A DNA stretch of 64,000 nucleotides from Strongylocentrotus purpuratus (GCF_000002235.5 NW_022145554.1:651501-715500), one strand, 5' to 3'; shown: positions 1-11,648, numbered from the stretch's first letter. Notes: a model not told the origin generated them from the letters alone. Numbers and translations are program-made.

Positions 1-202
1 ATGTACATACATGTACATGACCTGCAAACAAAACGCCGCCTACAATGCATAGTGGGTACAAAGTCATGTTATTCGAACAAGCATGATGCAGCAAAAATTG
101 TATTTTGAAACGGATATCTCCTAAACCTCAGTGCTCACTCTGTTAAAAAGTTCTTAAACAACGAGGCTACAAAGACTGACTTGCCTTTTTCGAAATAAAG
201 TC
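1..202 (+). promoter_or_regulatory. Conserved 5' flank of P450 copy 1 (putative promoter/5'UTR)
   Basis: These ~200 nt are almost identical to 12740-12941 upstream of copy 2, with only a few substitutions and single-base gaps. No convincing TATA box or initiator was found; the promoter call rests only on position and conservation, and the recent duplication alone could explain the conservation. Confidence 0.3.
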
Positions 203-3200
203 ATGGAAACTTTTAAGAAATCCAGTTTCGATTTCTTCGCAGACTATGCGATTTACGGTCGGGAAGTCCTCATTTTTGCGACAGTTCTTCTCTTCGTCCG
301 CTGGATTCTTCTATCACAATGGTCCTACAGCAGCAAGTCTAAGACGTTAGCCCCTCCCTTACCATACCCACCTGGCCTGCCGTTCTTCGGAAACATGTTC
401 AGCTTCCGAACCGACATGAGAGACATCCTTCGCAAATGGACCAACGATCTTGGAGGTCTTTTCCGGCTTCGTATCGGCCCGTTTGTTGACCTCGTCGTGA
501 TCAGCGACGTCGACGCGATACAGGAGGCGTTTGTTGATCAGGCCAACGCGTTCTCGGAGAGAGATATTCCGCCATTGCTCGAGGTCGCCATGGGTACCAA
601 AGGTAATTTTTATTTAACAGGTTTAACGTCTTTCTCTCGCCTTGTCCTTTAGCTGGGCATCCTTTCACCAAGCCGTCGTAAGTACAAGTTTACCGACATC
701 CCATTGAAACAGGTGGTAAACGCCTTTTCACTGGGACGTCTCTGAAGTTGTACTTGGTGATGTTTCGTGAAACGGTACCCAGTAAACCAAGTTATATTAG
801 GGCGCGTTCATGCTTGATTTTGACGGCCAGAATCAGGCATCTGTTACGCGTTTAGTTTAAAACACGGTTGCGTCTTAGCTCACTTTTGTAGAATCACCGA
901 AAAACGGCGATCACGATCGCCGATCGTAAACTCACAAAAAGATGCGTTTACAATTTGTAAACGCGTTTAAATGGGGTCAACGCACTGACCTCTAGTGGGT
1001 CTACGTAGCATGCACAGTGAAGGTTTGCGAATCCAGCTGGAAGATCAATTAAGGCCACACACTGAGAATTGCCTGGGGGAGCCAGAGAAGTAAGCATGAA
1101 CACTACATCGTGGAACTGCGATCACGATGAGCGTTTACGATGAGCGTTTCAGATCGCTCATTCTGCCTTCAAAATTTAAGCATGAACGCAGCCTTAGATA
1201 TTCGTTTATGCTTAAAGGGACTTGGTAACATTGTTCAGATGAGAGATAGTGGTGCTAAGGTAGTGACTTCAATGCTAGATGTACAATTAAAGATAATCTG
1301 AAAATGTGAGTGAAAACGGAGCATTATTAATGGTACAAATTGGAAAAACTGATCTGATCGATTCCTTAATTCTCCCAACTTTATTATTACAATTTAATTA
1401 CATTTTAGGTGAATGGAAATCTCACAAAGCAATAAAATGGCTTTACATTCCATTCCAGGCATTTAAGTGTTGACGGTTTTTTTATAGCCTGTTTTTATCT
1501 CTTTTTTCATGGAAACACGGTTGGGAAAATACAAAAATGGTTGGGAGAATTTACTGTTAATCACTGTTAGAGGGTGTCGTACATCGACGCCTTCAAAGAA
1601 AACCATAGATATCTTCGTGGTTTTAAAGGTACTATGTCCCATTTGCAGGCCAAAAAAAATGAAAAAGTTAAATTCCAACTGCATTTGAAAGATAATACTA
1701 ATTTAGAACTTCCCTAAATAAGGTGGGGCTTGAAAATGTCTTCAAGTGGGAAAATATTAGTTGTCAAATCGACTTTAGGGCTATACAGCCCAAAAGTAAT
1801 AGTCTTGATTTTCAGGCAATTGTACCGAATGGTCATACGTTTTATGCTGCGCAAAGATTCAATCAGTTTAATCCTGGCCATCACAAGAAGTGGGTTATTG
1901 ATGTAGACAAATGCTGATGTACCCTTTACAACTCTTTTCATGTATGTTATTACCAAAGAAGAAAAAAAGCCAGTCAGTCACTCAATAGTGTCTGACAGTG
2001 AAGTTTAGCAAGTAAACGGGTTTCCTTGTATAATTTGAATATGAGGACACTGCTAAAGTTTAAATTTCACAGATAGGACATACATGACATATTCTTAATT
2101 CCTGCAAAGTTCTACAGCATTTGAGGTTGGCTGCAAAAGGGACATAGTGTCATAGTACCTTTAACAAAGTCAGGATTTTTTGCATGTCAGAGGGTTAGTA
2201 TAGTAGAAGGAATATAGTAAGTAACATTTTATTTTAAAAATTAAGCAATTTTTTTTCATCAAACTTCAACAATGTTACCAAGTCACTTTAAAGGTGATCA
2301 AACAATGAAATATGACTGTTACTTACGAGCCATCACTTCAACTGCGTGATTATCTGCGCTAATGCTTTGGAGCCACTGAAGGAAATTATTCCACACGTTA
2401 TGTATGCAATATACCAAGGTTCATTATGCACTATCGATTGTTATATACCTCATTTTAAGATTCTTTACTAATCCTGTCTTCTGATTGGTTGAAAATGCAG
2501 TCATGTTCTTAACCATGCCCGCTAATTGAAATTCATAGTCATTTTTCCCGGCTCTACCGGTTTATATCCATTTTTCATAGCACTTTTTCCATGGCTGTGA
2601 AACGTGACGTCATTTTGCTGCGATCCCCATTTTGGTTTACGTGTTACCGTATAAGTTTCTTTTGTGCGATGACCGATGCGCAATACCGTTAACGGTGTTT
2701 AAGTGCAATTCGATTTTGGTCGCTGCATTCAGGCGACGAATCTACCAATACACGCAGCGCAGACGACCGATCGCCATTTTGTGTACTGTTGGATTTCATA
2801 CTGTACACAAGTTATTGTTGGTGTTAATATTCATGACTTCAAAGAGATGGAAACCTAAATGGGTGAGTCAACATTTTCCTTTTTTCGGTATATAAAATAT
2901 ATATTGACTGCTTTTAATATTCGAGGCATAGTTGTTTCTATAGGGTCTCGGGAAACCCACAACCTGCTATGACCCCGAGGCGCAAGCGCCTTGGGGTCAT
3001 AGCAGGTTGTGAGTTTCCCTTGACCCTATAGAAACCACTATGCCTCTCAAAGCAGTCAATATATCCTTACTATCACTTTTTTATGTTGCTACTCTCTCGT
3101 GGCGCGTCACACCCAGTCTCTGATGACGCTCGCCGCCCGAAGTAAGGCAAATGACGCCTTGTGTTTAACCCCGATGTTTAACCTGCTCAATAGATGTCAG

Positions 3201-6200
3201 ATCTGGCCCTGGGGTTTTTCTCTAATCATTTCTCGTCTTTCATGTCCTCCAAAGGCAGCATATTCTGGGAGCCTGGTCACAAATGGAAGCAACTGCGGCG
3301 ATTCGGACACAGAGCCTTGAGACATTTCGGACTTAATCAAGGAAGCATGGAGGACAGCATTATAGAAGAAGGGCGACTTATGGCAGAGGCGTTCGAGATG
3401 AAGGAGGGAACACAATTCAATCCGAAAGTGCTTGTTACAAACACAGTCGGTAACGTCATTACAAGGTATTTATTCCAATGGTACACTGGCAGATTAAAGG
3501 AGACACAACCGGTCGTGCCCCCCCCCTTAAACTCAAGTGGCATACAGTATTTATATACAAAAGGTATCTAACAATGTGATAACCATGCATTTGTATGTGC
3601 CTGTCATAAAATATACGAAATTATGATAGTGCATTGTATGTCGACTTTAAGTAAACCTTGGTATTGTATTCCTCTCATTTGTTTCTTGGCCTTAGATCAT
3701 TACTTTTCTCTTCCCCCTTGTGTTTAGCATAAACATCATTACGGTCGTTAAGGAGTTAATAATGAAATACATTTCCCCCAAGAAATATTCTTTGTGATCT
3801 CCCACAAACAAAACTGTGTTCTCTCTCTCTCTCTCTCTCTCACTTTTGTTCTTCTCTTCTCTTCTTGTTTCTTACAGATTTGTGTTTGGATTTCGTTTTG
3901 AGTACGGCGATCCAGTCTTTGAAAAACTCGCCGAAGATTTCGAGCATTTCTTCGAAAGCTTTTCCGTGACGTCACTGGGGAGTGTCTTCCCGTTCCTCTA
4001 CTACACTCCACTGTACACTAACTTTCGACGCCCCATTCAAAATGTCGTGTCGTACATCAAGTCCGTGGTCAATGACCACCGACGGAGCTTTGATCCCCTC
4101 CATCTCCGGGACGTCATCGACCTCCACATGGCGGAGGTCAAAGGGCAACGTGATGAGAACAAGATGGCTGCCATGGAAGAGGGTTGGGAGTGGAAGTTTA
4201 TCTTTGAGCTCTACTCTGCTGGCCTAGCAACAACCACTGATACCCTGCGATGGGCAATACTCATAGCGGCACAACATCCACAGCTCGTGCACGAGGTGAG
4301 AATCAGAATATGGGTTATGGTGAATAAATAGGAATATTATATACAGTGAATCTTATCTTAATGGCCATCTCTATTATAAAGGCCATCTGTCTATAGCGGT
4401 CACCTATATTGCCTCCCACGAAGATAAAACCAGTCTATACACACAGAGAAAAAGAGGTTTAAATTTACTCCCTATAGGGAGTAAATGCTTGTCGCATAAG
4501 TGACACCCCTCAGGGAGTAAATTTACTCCCCAATGTAGGGAGTAAAATTACACCCCACAAGAAGGTGTAAATTTGTACCCCAAGGTTATGATCTTACTCC
4601 TTTTAAGGAGTGAAATTTGCACCCAATGGTGCTTAATTAACACCTTTTGATTCCATTTTCATGAAAAATGGGTTCAAATTTACACCCGTCGGGTTGAATG
4701 TTATACCCTATATGATCGATTCCACACCCTGTGAGGAGTAAATTTACACCCTTCTTATGCACAGCATCAACCAATTGATCATCCCTCGAGCAATCAATCA
4801 TCCATGCTCCGTAATATTACCTAACAGTCAATGATTTAATCCTTTTGACTACGTTTCAATGCTCTAAAGAAATCAGAACAGAATCTCGAGTTATATGTCG
4901 TATAGCTTTAATGCTTACCTAAACAACAGTTAGTGCAAACTCAACACAAGTGCAGACTGTACGAACCAACTTAAAGTTAGCCTCGGTGAGGCTGGTCGGA
5001 TGGACGTATCGGATCAAATGTAGTGGAAATACCTATGTACACAATCCTAACTTTTCTTGTTTGGGGCATCGAGCTTGGCTAACCCGGTTCGAGCGCGGGG
5101 CTCAATAAGGCGAATACTGCTTTGTTGGGCAAGCACAAAACTTAAGAATATTATTATACGCCATGTGTTGACCAAGTGAAACCAAGTTGGCAAACTCAGT
5201 GCAAAGATGGCTCTGGCAGTGAACCACAACCATCATCATATCATAGTATGATAGTAACCCACAAGTTATGGCATTCCGATTATTTACTTGTATAATTTTA
5301 TGATTAAACTTAAACGGTCTCCTTAGATTGTTTGTTATCGGCATATAACGGTGCCGATGGACCTAACATTGGGCCACGTTAAAACCAAACCTAAGTGCAC
5401 AGATATGTTATCCATCCTTTGTGCAGAATACCAAAAGACACCTTCCATAATTATGTCAGTGGACTAGTTAAGCAAGGATGAACATCGGCCGCTTTCAAAA
5501 ATACGGGTCCATGTATATTTTATTTTCTAACTCAATGTGGTAATGGTAATAGGTCCAAAAGGAGATTGATGACGTCATAGGAGGGCGGTCACCAAAGTTT
5601 TCGGACCAGAGTTTGATGCCCCTCACTGGAGCGACGATGTTAGAAATCACACGAATTCGCCCGGTGGTCCCTTTGGGAGTTCCCCGCTGCACATCCAGGG
5701 ACGCTGTTGTACAGGGGTACCATATTCCAAAGAATACGAGTAAGTACAGCTTATAGCTCGTGCGCATGAAGCGTCAGTAAGGTCTTTTAGATTTGCACGT
5801 CGACATAGTGGGCTGCTACGTGTGACGTCCTTTTAAGGCACTGTGCATCCTTATAAGGCATTACCGGTGCCTTAAAAGGATGTCACACGTAGCAGTCCAC
5901 TATGTCAACGTGCAAATCTAAAAGTCCGTAATATGCCCGACGTAGGACGGCGTCAGGGACAGTCTTTGACGCACCATGCGATGGTGGTTTCGTACAAGAA
6001 ACGATTGCAAAATGAACAGTGCACCTGTTGCTGTTATTAAAGGCCTATGATGATTGGCTTCACAGGGTTGATTAGCGCAAGAAAAAACTCAATTGAAATG
6101 ACGCCTTGTGTGCACTGGGCATAAGAATTGCAATCAGTAGTTGACGTCACAGTTCTTCCAAAGTGCTCATTTCCACCGGGGAAAAAAAAACCCGTCCTCT

Positions 6201-8038
6201 TCTGCATTCTTTTTCCTGTGCTGTGGTTGATTCACGAATTAGGTATCATGTAGGCTGTCTTACCGTACGGCGTTCGTAGCAGTTCGTAACGACATTTGTG
6301 ACCAAGGCTTTAGTCACACGTACTACCAAACCAACCTCAGACGGACTCCAAAGCGACCAAGGCATTGTAACGGTCTTATCGGACTGTTGTCAGTCTAGTG
6401 TCGTTTTCGTTGGAGTGAATGAGGTATCACGAAGGCTGTCTTACCGAGAAATAAATGTAGCCTAATATGTTTACCCAAAATGTCTACAAGAAAAGAAATT
6501 ACCTGTGTTTATACGGAATGTACACGAGATATACAATTTTGTTCGTGAATAAAGCGTAAAGAAAATCATCGTGTAAGATGTTCTTGAATGGTTACTAAGA
6601 AAACATCGTTAAGACACGTCAAGAGATTTAGTCATTATTGTATCAGTTTTCCGCACGTTCATCAATTTTGACGTTTATCCTTTTTTCGCCAGCTGTTTTG
6701 ATGAACTTGTGGGAGCTGCAAACCAGTCCAAAGTACTGGAAGGAGCCTGAGAAATTCAACCCATATCGGTTCTTGAGTGAGGATCGTAAGACGATCGTGA
6801 GTCACCGCGCTCTCAACCCATTCGGGATAGGTGAGAAGTAAATAAAATTTTGCACAATATTTGGCGATTATTAAAGACAAGGAACGCCCCGAAAAGGCGT
6901 ATTGATTACTTTTTTCGAGGGGCATGCAGGAGTGCACAGTGGAACTCAATTCAGGGTATATGTACAGCGTTACCTAGTATTCTATTTATTTATTTATTTT
7001 TTCCTCTTTTAGAAAGGTAAGTGGGGCAGTGGTCATTAAATCTTTCTCACTTTATAGTTGGTAAATTCAAGTAAGTACAGATTTATTATGTGCTTAATAT
7101 TTCGGTTATCAGGGCTTTTCGAACCTCTCAAATAAATTTTCTTCGAGATATTTGGATATAATTATTTTCAATGAAAAAAGTAATCTATACAATCAGCCAT
7201 ATACTGCAAATACCGCAATCACATCGCCGAGACCAACGCAATACTAAAAATACACCCCCCCCCCAAAAAAAGGGGGTATTAATCTTGTTGCCAAAACCTG
7301 AACCGCTAACAAAATGAAGAGGTGTCGTGGTTTAGTAGATCATTCACTCGACTCTTAATCCAAGGGTTGAGGTGCGAATCCCAGTCCAGTACTATAATTA
7401 TTTCCTTTGGCAAGACATGTATCCACCTTTGGCACTCTCCACCCGATATGATGCGAATGTTATTGTAGTCTCTCATTTTAGTGAGCGTCTGTAAGATGGC
7501 GCCTGGCTAGAATGCTTCGCAGGAGTTGAGAATGTGCATACATTGTGTGCGGGCAAGCCTGAATCCGATGACCAGGGTAATAATATTTATGTAAAGCGTT
7601 TAGAGACATTGTCGATGTTTTAAGCGCTATATGACCCCAAATTTGTTTTTTTGCTAGATCAGGGACGCGTTTCACGAAGCCTTTTTTCAATGACAATTGA
7701 CAAAAAATCTGTGAAAAATCTGTCGATAACCAATCAGAAGCAAGGATTTCAGTAGCTTATAACAGAAACTGTCATTCGTCACTGATGACAAGTTTTGTGA
7801 AATGCCCCCAGTTCTATTCATTGTTTATTTGTTTTGTCATTCTCACCATCAAGGTCTCCGTGTGTGTCTTGGTGAAAAGCTGGCCAGGATGCAGCTCTTC
7901 ATCATCCTCACAAGTCTACTCCAGAGATTCACACTTCGTCTAGCAGACGACAGTCTTTCTGTCGGTATGGAGGGCAAGGCTGGAATCGCTTACGGTCCAC
8001 TCGACTACAACATTGTTTTGGAAAAGCGTCACGTGTGA
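203..8038 (+). CDS. Cytochrome P450, CYP2 clan, tandem copy 1 (six exons, 530 aa)
   Basis: Haem-thiolate monooxygenase, expected to be anchored in the ER membrane and to oxidise a lipophilic substrate with electrons from P450 reductase. Exons placed by hand: 203-602, 3201-3465, 3878-4295, 5553-5739, 6693-6830, 7854-8038. They total 1593 nt; phases agree at every junction and introns are GT-AG. Seen in order: hydrophobic anchor near residues 20-37; proline hinge PPLPYPPGLPFFGN; C-helix WKQLR (W162-R166); I-helix AGLATTTDT from residue 336; K-helix ExxR (392-395); PYRF (447-450); haem loop FGIGLRVCLG (467-476) with ligand Cys474. Length fits the family (about 500 aa). Exon 4 has no Met and lies opposite a longer antisense ORF, so it is easily missed. 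The ATG has G at -3 and +4. The CYP2 clan is recognised from the motifs; subfamily and substrate cannot be given. No clear AATAAA was seen close behind the stop. Confidence 0.93.
800..1193. mobile_element. MITE, PIF/Harbinger-like (394 bp, TTA target duplication)
   Basis: Ends are GGGCGCGTTCATGCTT and AAGCATGAACGCAGCC, imperfect inverted repeats of about 16 bp extending weakly to about 24 bp. It is flanked by TTA at 797-799 and 1194-1196. P450 copy 2 carries the empty site at about 13533-13535 (TTATATTAGACATTCG). No coding capacity. A 3-bp TWA-type duplication and GG-starting TIRs fit PIF/Harbinger; the superfamily is inference. Confidence 0.75.
1626..2161. mobile_element. TA-inserting MITE, family 1 (536 bp) in P450 copy 1 intron 1
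   Basis: Starts AAGGTACTATGTCCC and ends GGGACATAGT...TACCTT, flanked by TA on both sides (1624-1625, 2162-2163). At least three relatives lie at 8306-8804, 28449-28988 and 39433-39952. Non-coding; the longest reading frames are short and unrelated to known proteins. TA duplication suggests mobilisation by a Tc1/mariner-type transposase (inference). It is absent from P450 copy 2, which also lost some flanking bases. Confidence 0.75.
2443..3066. mobile_element. Foldback-containing element in P450 copy 1 intron 1
   Basis: A ~620 bp block absent from copy 2, where flanking GATTG and CTATCACTTT sequences join directly. Its right part (2901-3063) is a near-perfect palindrome with ~78 nt arms around GAGGCGCAAGCGCC, able to form a long hairpin. 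A relative lies in the opposite orientation at 33346-33880. No coding potential was recognised. Confidence 0.65.
4457..4753. repeat. Array of short palindromes (GGAGTAAATTTACTCC type), P450 copy 1 intron 3
   Basis: About ten imperfect units of GGAGTAAATTTACTCC or GGTGTAAATTTACACC, several self-complementary, in ~300 bp. The copy 2 counterpart at 15595-15871 lacks one unit of about 20 bp near 4590-4612. Confidence 0.7.
5781..5927. mobile_element. Small foldback MITE in P450 copy 1 intron 4 (147 bp)
   Basis: Nearly the whole element is an inverted repeat: the TTTTAGATTTGCACGT and ACGTGCAAATCTAAAA arms extend inward through CATAGTG and TGTGACGTCC. Also present at 16866-17014 (by gene duplication) and, as an independent insertion, at 25628-25739. 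Confidence 0.7.
7318..7645 (+). mobile_element. tRNA-Lys-derived SINE in P450 copy 1 intron 5
   Basis: The head resembles a tRNA with a CTCTTAATC anticodon loop and a B box (GGTGCGAATCC here, one base off consensus). The body contains TTGGCAAGACAT and GCATACATTGTGTGCGGGC; the tail is TTTAAGCGCTATATGAC. Partial relatives lie at 11440, 29140, 42925 and 57645. No protein coding. Confidence 0.7.
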
Positions 8039-8305
8039 AAAGGACAAGCAGTTCCGTTAAACAGAAAGTAGTCTCTTTAACCTGTTGCGGGCGAGGTGTC
8101 ATTTACAAGTATGGCCAATAATTACTCACTGGAAAGAAGGAAGCTTGCACGTGACAATCGTATAAGTTTAAGGTCAACTGAGTATCGTACAGTCAAAAAA
8201 TTAACGCAAATAGAGGCGCCTCTCATGATCTGGGATATAAGAGGGCGTCGCCTGAAATCTAGCAATGTTTTGATGACGTCACATCACGGACCATTCCCCA
8301 AAAAA

Positions 8306-8804
8306 TCGAAAGGTTAAATTCCAATGGCATTTGAAAGATAATACTAATTAAGAACTCCCCTTAAAAAAATGGGGCTTGAAAATGTCTTTAGGAGGGAAAA
8401 TAACGACTATTAGTTGTCAAATCGACTTAGGAGCTATAGAGCCAATAATTAATAGTCTTGATTTTCAGACCGTTGTACCTCATGGTCGTACGTTTTATGA
8501 TGCACATCTTTTTTCATTCAGTTTAATTTTGGCCATTACAAGAAGTAGGGTATCGATGTAGACAAATCCTTTACAGCTCATTTTATGTCTGTTATTACCA
8601 AAGAAGAAGAAAACAACAGTCACTCAATACTGACAATAGTGTCTGACAGTGAAGTCTAGCAAGTAAACGGGTTTCCTTGCATAATTTGAATATTAGGACA
8701 CTGCTAACGTTTAAATTTCACAGATAGGACATACATGACATATTCATAATTCCTGCAAAGTTCTACAGAATTTGAGGCTGGCTGCAAAAGGGACATAGTA
8801 TCTT
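8306..8804. mobile_element. TA-inserting MITE, family 1, left end missing
   Basis: Aligns with the 1626-2161 element from GGTTAAATTCCAA onward and keeps the right end GGGACATAGTATCTT followed by TA. The first ~40 bp are replaced by unrelated sequence. Lies just 3' of P450 copy 1. Confidence 0.65.
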
Positions 8805-9248
8805 TAAAGCAGACGACGTCTTAAACTAATGTACGTACGTTCAGCGCATTTATTTCTTAACAATTTTCTAATAGATTGGGGAGGGGGACGGGGAGGGGAA
8901 GGGGGGGGGGATTCCGCAAATCAAATAATACTTGCCTAATGTTATTAACATTTAAAATATATCTTGATGAACCTAACGTTTTTCCACTCACACCCTTCTT
9001 TTTCTGTATTTGAGATGAAATACTTTTTTTATAGCTCTCGTTTGTTGTGTACATCTTTGTGTTCTTGCATAATATAAGATTATAAAGGTTCATGCACTGC
9101 ATTGATGAAGTTGTTTGTGTTAATAGTTGTTTGTCTTGCATGGTGTCACAGTCATAAAAATATATATTCGAATTGATCTGATTGTGTATTTACATAGAAC
9201 TGGGTTACGACAGGCGAGAAAGAAAAAACTTTTGAAAATAGAAAATCT

Positions 9249-10795
9249 AAAGGGGCTATTTCACTGAGCGGCGAATCCTTACGAACGTTGCGATTTAGGA
9301 TTCGACATTTAGCGACTTTTAGCGACAATTAGCAACATTTCAGCGATAGTTTGCGAAAGGCAGTTGGCGACTATGAGCCAATCCTTTACCACTATTTGTG
9401 AATGTTTAGGTCCTTTGGCTAACTCCTGGTACTCAGTGGGTCAATTTTATATAGGAACTTAATGGGTCGTTCGTTCGTTCGTGTCTCCTTAGATCAAGAT
9501 TAATGTATCTTGATCTTCGGAGTAGTTGCTACAAACGGCCGTGTTAGACACGTTGCCCCCGGTGAAATATATATACGTGGTCGCTTGTATTGGCGAATCG
9601 AAAAGAACTTCAGCGACACCGTCGTACAACCGTTTGCAAAGCTTACGACTGTTTTGCAAACGCTTACGACTGTTTTGCGAACTGAAAACTGTTTACGAAC
9701 CCTGGCGAAACCCAAATTCGCTACGTACGCAAGCAGGGGCGGCGATCCCGGGGGGGGGGGGGACGGGGGACACGTCCCCCCCCCCCTCAATTTTTTTTAG
9801 GAGGGATCGTCCCCCCCCCCCTCAAAATTTGAAAAAGCGCCAACAAAAATGTATAGCAAATACTGATTAAAGACTACAACACACTTTCATGCTCTGGAGG
9901 GCCCAAGAGTGTGCGTATAGACAAATAAAAATGCTAAAATCTTCTCACTCGGTCGCTACGCTCTTTCGCATATCACCCTTCAAAATGTACAAGTAGATAC
10001 CGAGAAAATTGAAGTGTGAACAAAGTATGATGCTTGTTTTTATACTATACTGTAGTCTTGCTAAGGAACCTGTGAGGAGGTAATATACTTCCGTCACCTT
10101 TACCCCTCTCATTCACTATGCTCCCTCGCACTTGCGTACTGGTGGGGGGGGGGGGGCTTTGGGGGCAGTTCCCCCCAAATAAAATTCAAACGTTGTTTAT
10201 TTCTAATTCGATACTAGTGATTTACAAATGTTGTTGGAATGGCATGATTTTTACCTGAGTTTTCGGGGGCTCTGCCCCCTGGACCCTACCAAGATGGTTG
10301 CTCATGGTTGCTCATCTGACCGTAATTAAATGCCTAAAACGCCTGAGTTTTTCCAGGGGCTCTGCATGGGCCCAAAGGCGGCCCCTGGATGCTCATCTGA
10401 TCGTAATTTAATGCCTAAAACGCCCGAGCTTCCGGGGATCTGCGCCCTGGACCCCACTCCAATAAGTGACTTCCATGCCAGTGTCACAAATAAGGTATCA
10501 AAATATGCTCATCTGACCTTAACACATGCCTGAAACCCCTGAGCTTTATTAAGTTCCGCCCCTTGACACCCGCCGGGGCTTTGCCAGTGGACCCCACGTC
10601 AATTTACGCTCCGCTTTGCTTTGCTTTGCTCTACCTGATCGTAAATACTTTAGCCCCCTCACACTTTGAAAAAAACGTTCCCAGGGCCTGCGTAACATGT
10701 AGGAGTGGTCCCCACTCCCCCCCCCCCGGTCATGAAAAAAAAAAAATCGCCGCCCCTGTTCGCAAGCATTCGCCGCTCAGTGAGATACACCCTTT
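9249..10795. mobile_element. Composite ~1.55 kb element with long terminal inverted repeats
   Basis: The left end AAAGGGG.TATTTCACTGAGCGGCGAATCC is mirrored at 10761-10795 (reverse complement AAAGGGTGTATCTCACTGAGCGGCGAATGC), about 38 bp of imperfect TIR. Between them lie GCGACTTTTAGCGAC-type repeats, poly(G)/poly(C) tracts (9750-9825, 10144-10158) and a GGGGCTCTGCCCCCTGGACCC minisatellite. No transposase was recognised. It fills most of the gap between the two P450 units. Confidence 0.55.
10250..10660 (+). repeat. Degenerate ~75-110 bp tandem repeat
   Basis: Three to four units each carrying GCTCATCTGA, CGTAATTTAATGCCTAAAACGCC and GGGGCTCTGCCCCCTGGACCC-like blocks. Inside the composite element at 9249-10795. 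Confidence 0.55.
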
Positions 10796-11439
10796 GCTTA
10801 TGTATTCATCCAATATAAATATGCACTTTGATATTAGCTCGGGGTGTTCAGTATTATTAGCTTTGAAATGAATGATAATATCAATGCTAACATCATTCGG
10901 AAACAAACGAGTTTAAAGAGTTCAAAATACAACATACTGGTGGTAGATAACGCTTTTGAATGAATTAATATACACTCTTCTACAAGATGTTTCTAGAAAT
11001 GTTTGCAGGACTCTCTATTCCTACCTTAGTCACATAGAGAAACCCGTGGTAATCAAACTGTGATAATGTAGACGACGGAGATGATTGTGGTGTTTCTATC
11101 TCAAATGAAGATTTTATGTTTGTTTGAATTAAGAAAATGTAGTTTCTTCTAATGATTATAACAAAAATAAATACAACTTGAAGCTGGGATAATAAAGTTA
11201 CGTTATGATAAGGTATGTTCTTAGTAGCATAGTTTTAGATCGAAATCGACAGTGATTGTGTAAGAGTTGTATTTAAAGAACAGAAGTCGTGGTAATGTTG
11301 ACTAAATGCGAGTTTGATGAGCTAACCTTCCTTTATTATATCAAAACATGTATTACAGAAACAACACAGACTATATCATACCAGATTCCTTTGGCACGAA
11401 TATCCATTTCCTGACAAAGATACATGTGTACATGGTTAT

Positions 11440-11648
11440 GTCCTTGAGCAAGGCATTTTATCTACATTGCTCGTCTCCACCCAGGTGCGTACCCGGTAGG
11501 ATGCGAGTGTCCTTGTGGTTGAATTAGAATGTGCCCGCCCGTTAAAAAAGGCGACTAGCTGGAATAATCCGCAGGAGTGGAGAATGTGCACTATAATATG
11601 CAGAATAGTAATATTCAGTGACCGGGTTAATAATAATACTGTAATCGC

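Larger units (their letters stand above)
1..8105 (+). repeat. Tandem segmental duplication, P450 unit 1
   Basis: Everything from the left edge to about 8105 aligns by eye with about 12740-19490: 5' flank, exons, most intron sequence and the first ~65 nt after the stop. The unit may begin left of the window. Size differences come mainly from elements at 800-1193, 1626-2161 and 2443-3066, all absent from unit 2. Confidence 0.85.

Noticed and set aside
5495..5767. 90-codon open frame on the - strand
   Set aside because: It is the antisense shadow of P450 exon 4 (5553-5739), which encodes the ExxR K-helix on the + strand.
7318..7395. Possible genuine tRNA-Lys gene (also at 18701)
   Set aside because: The acceptor stem does not pair, and both copies are followed by the same SINE body and tail; it is the tRNA-like head of a SINE.
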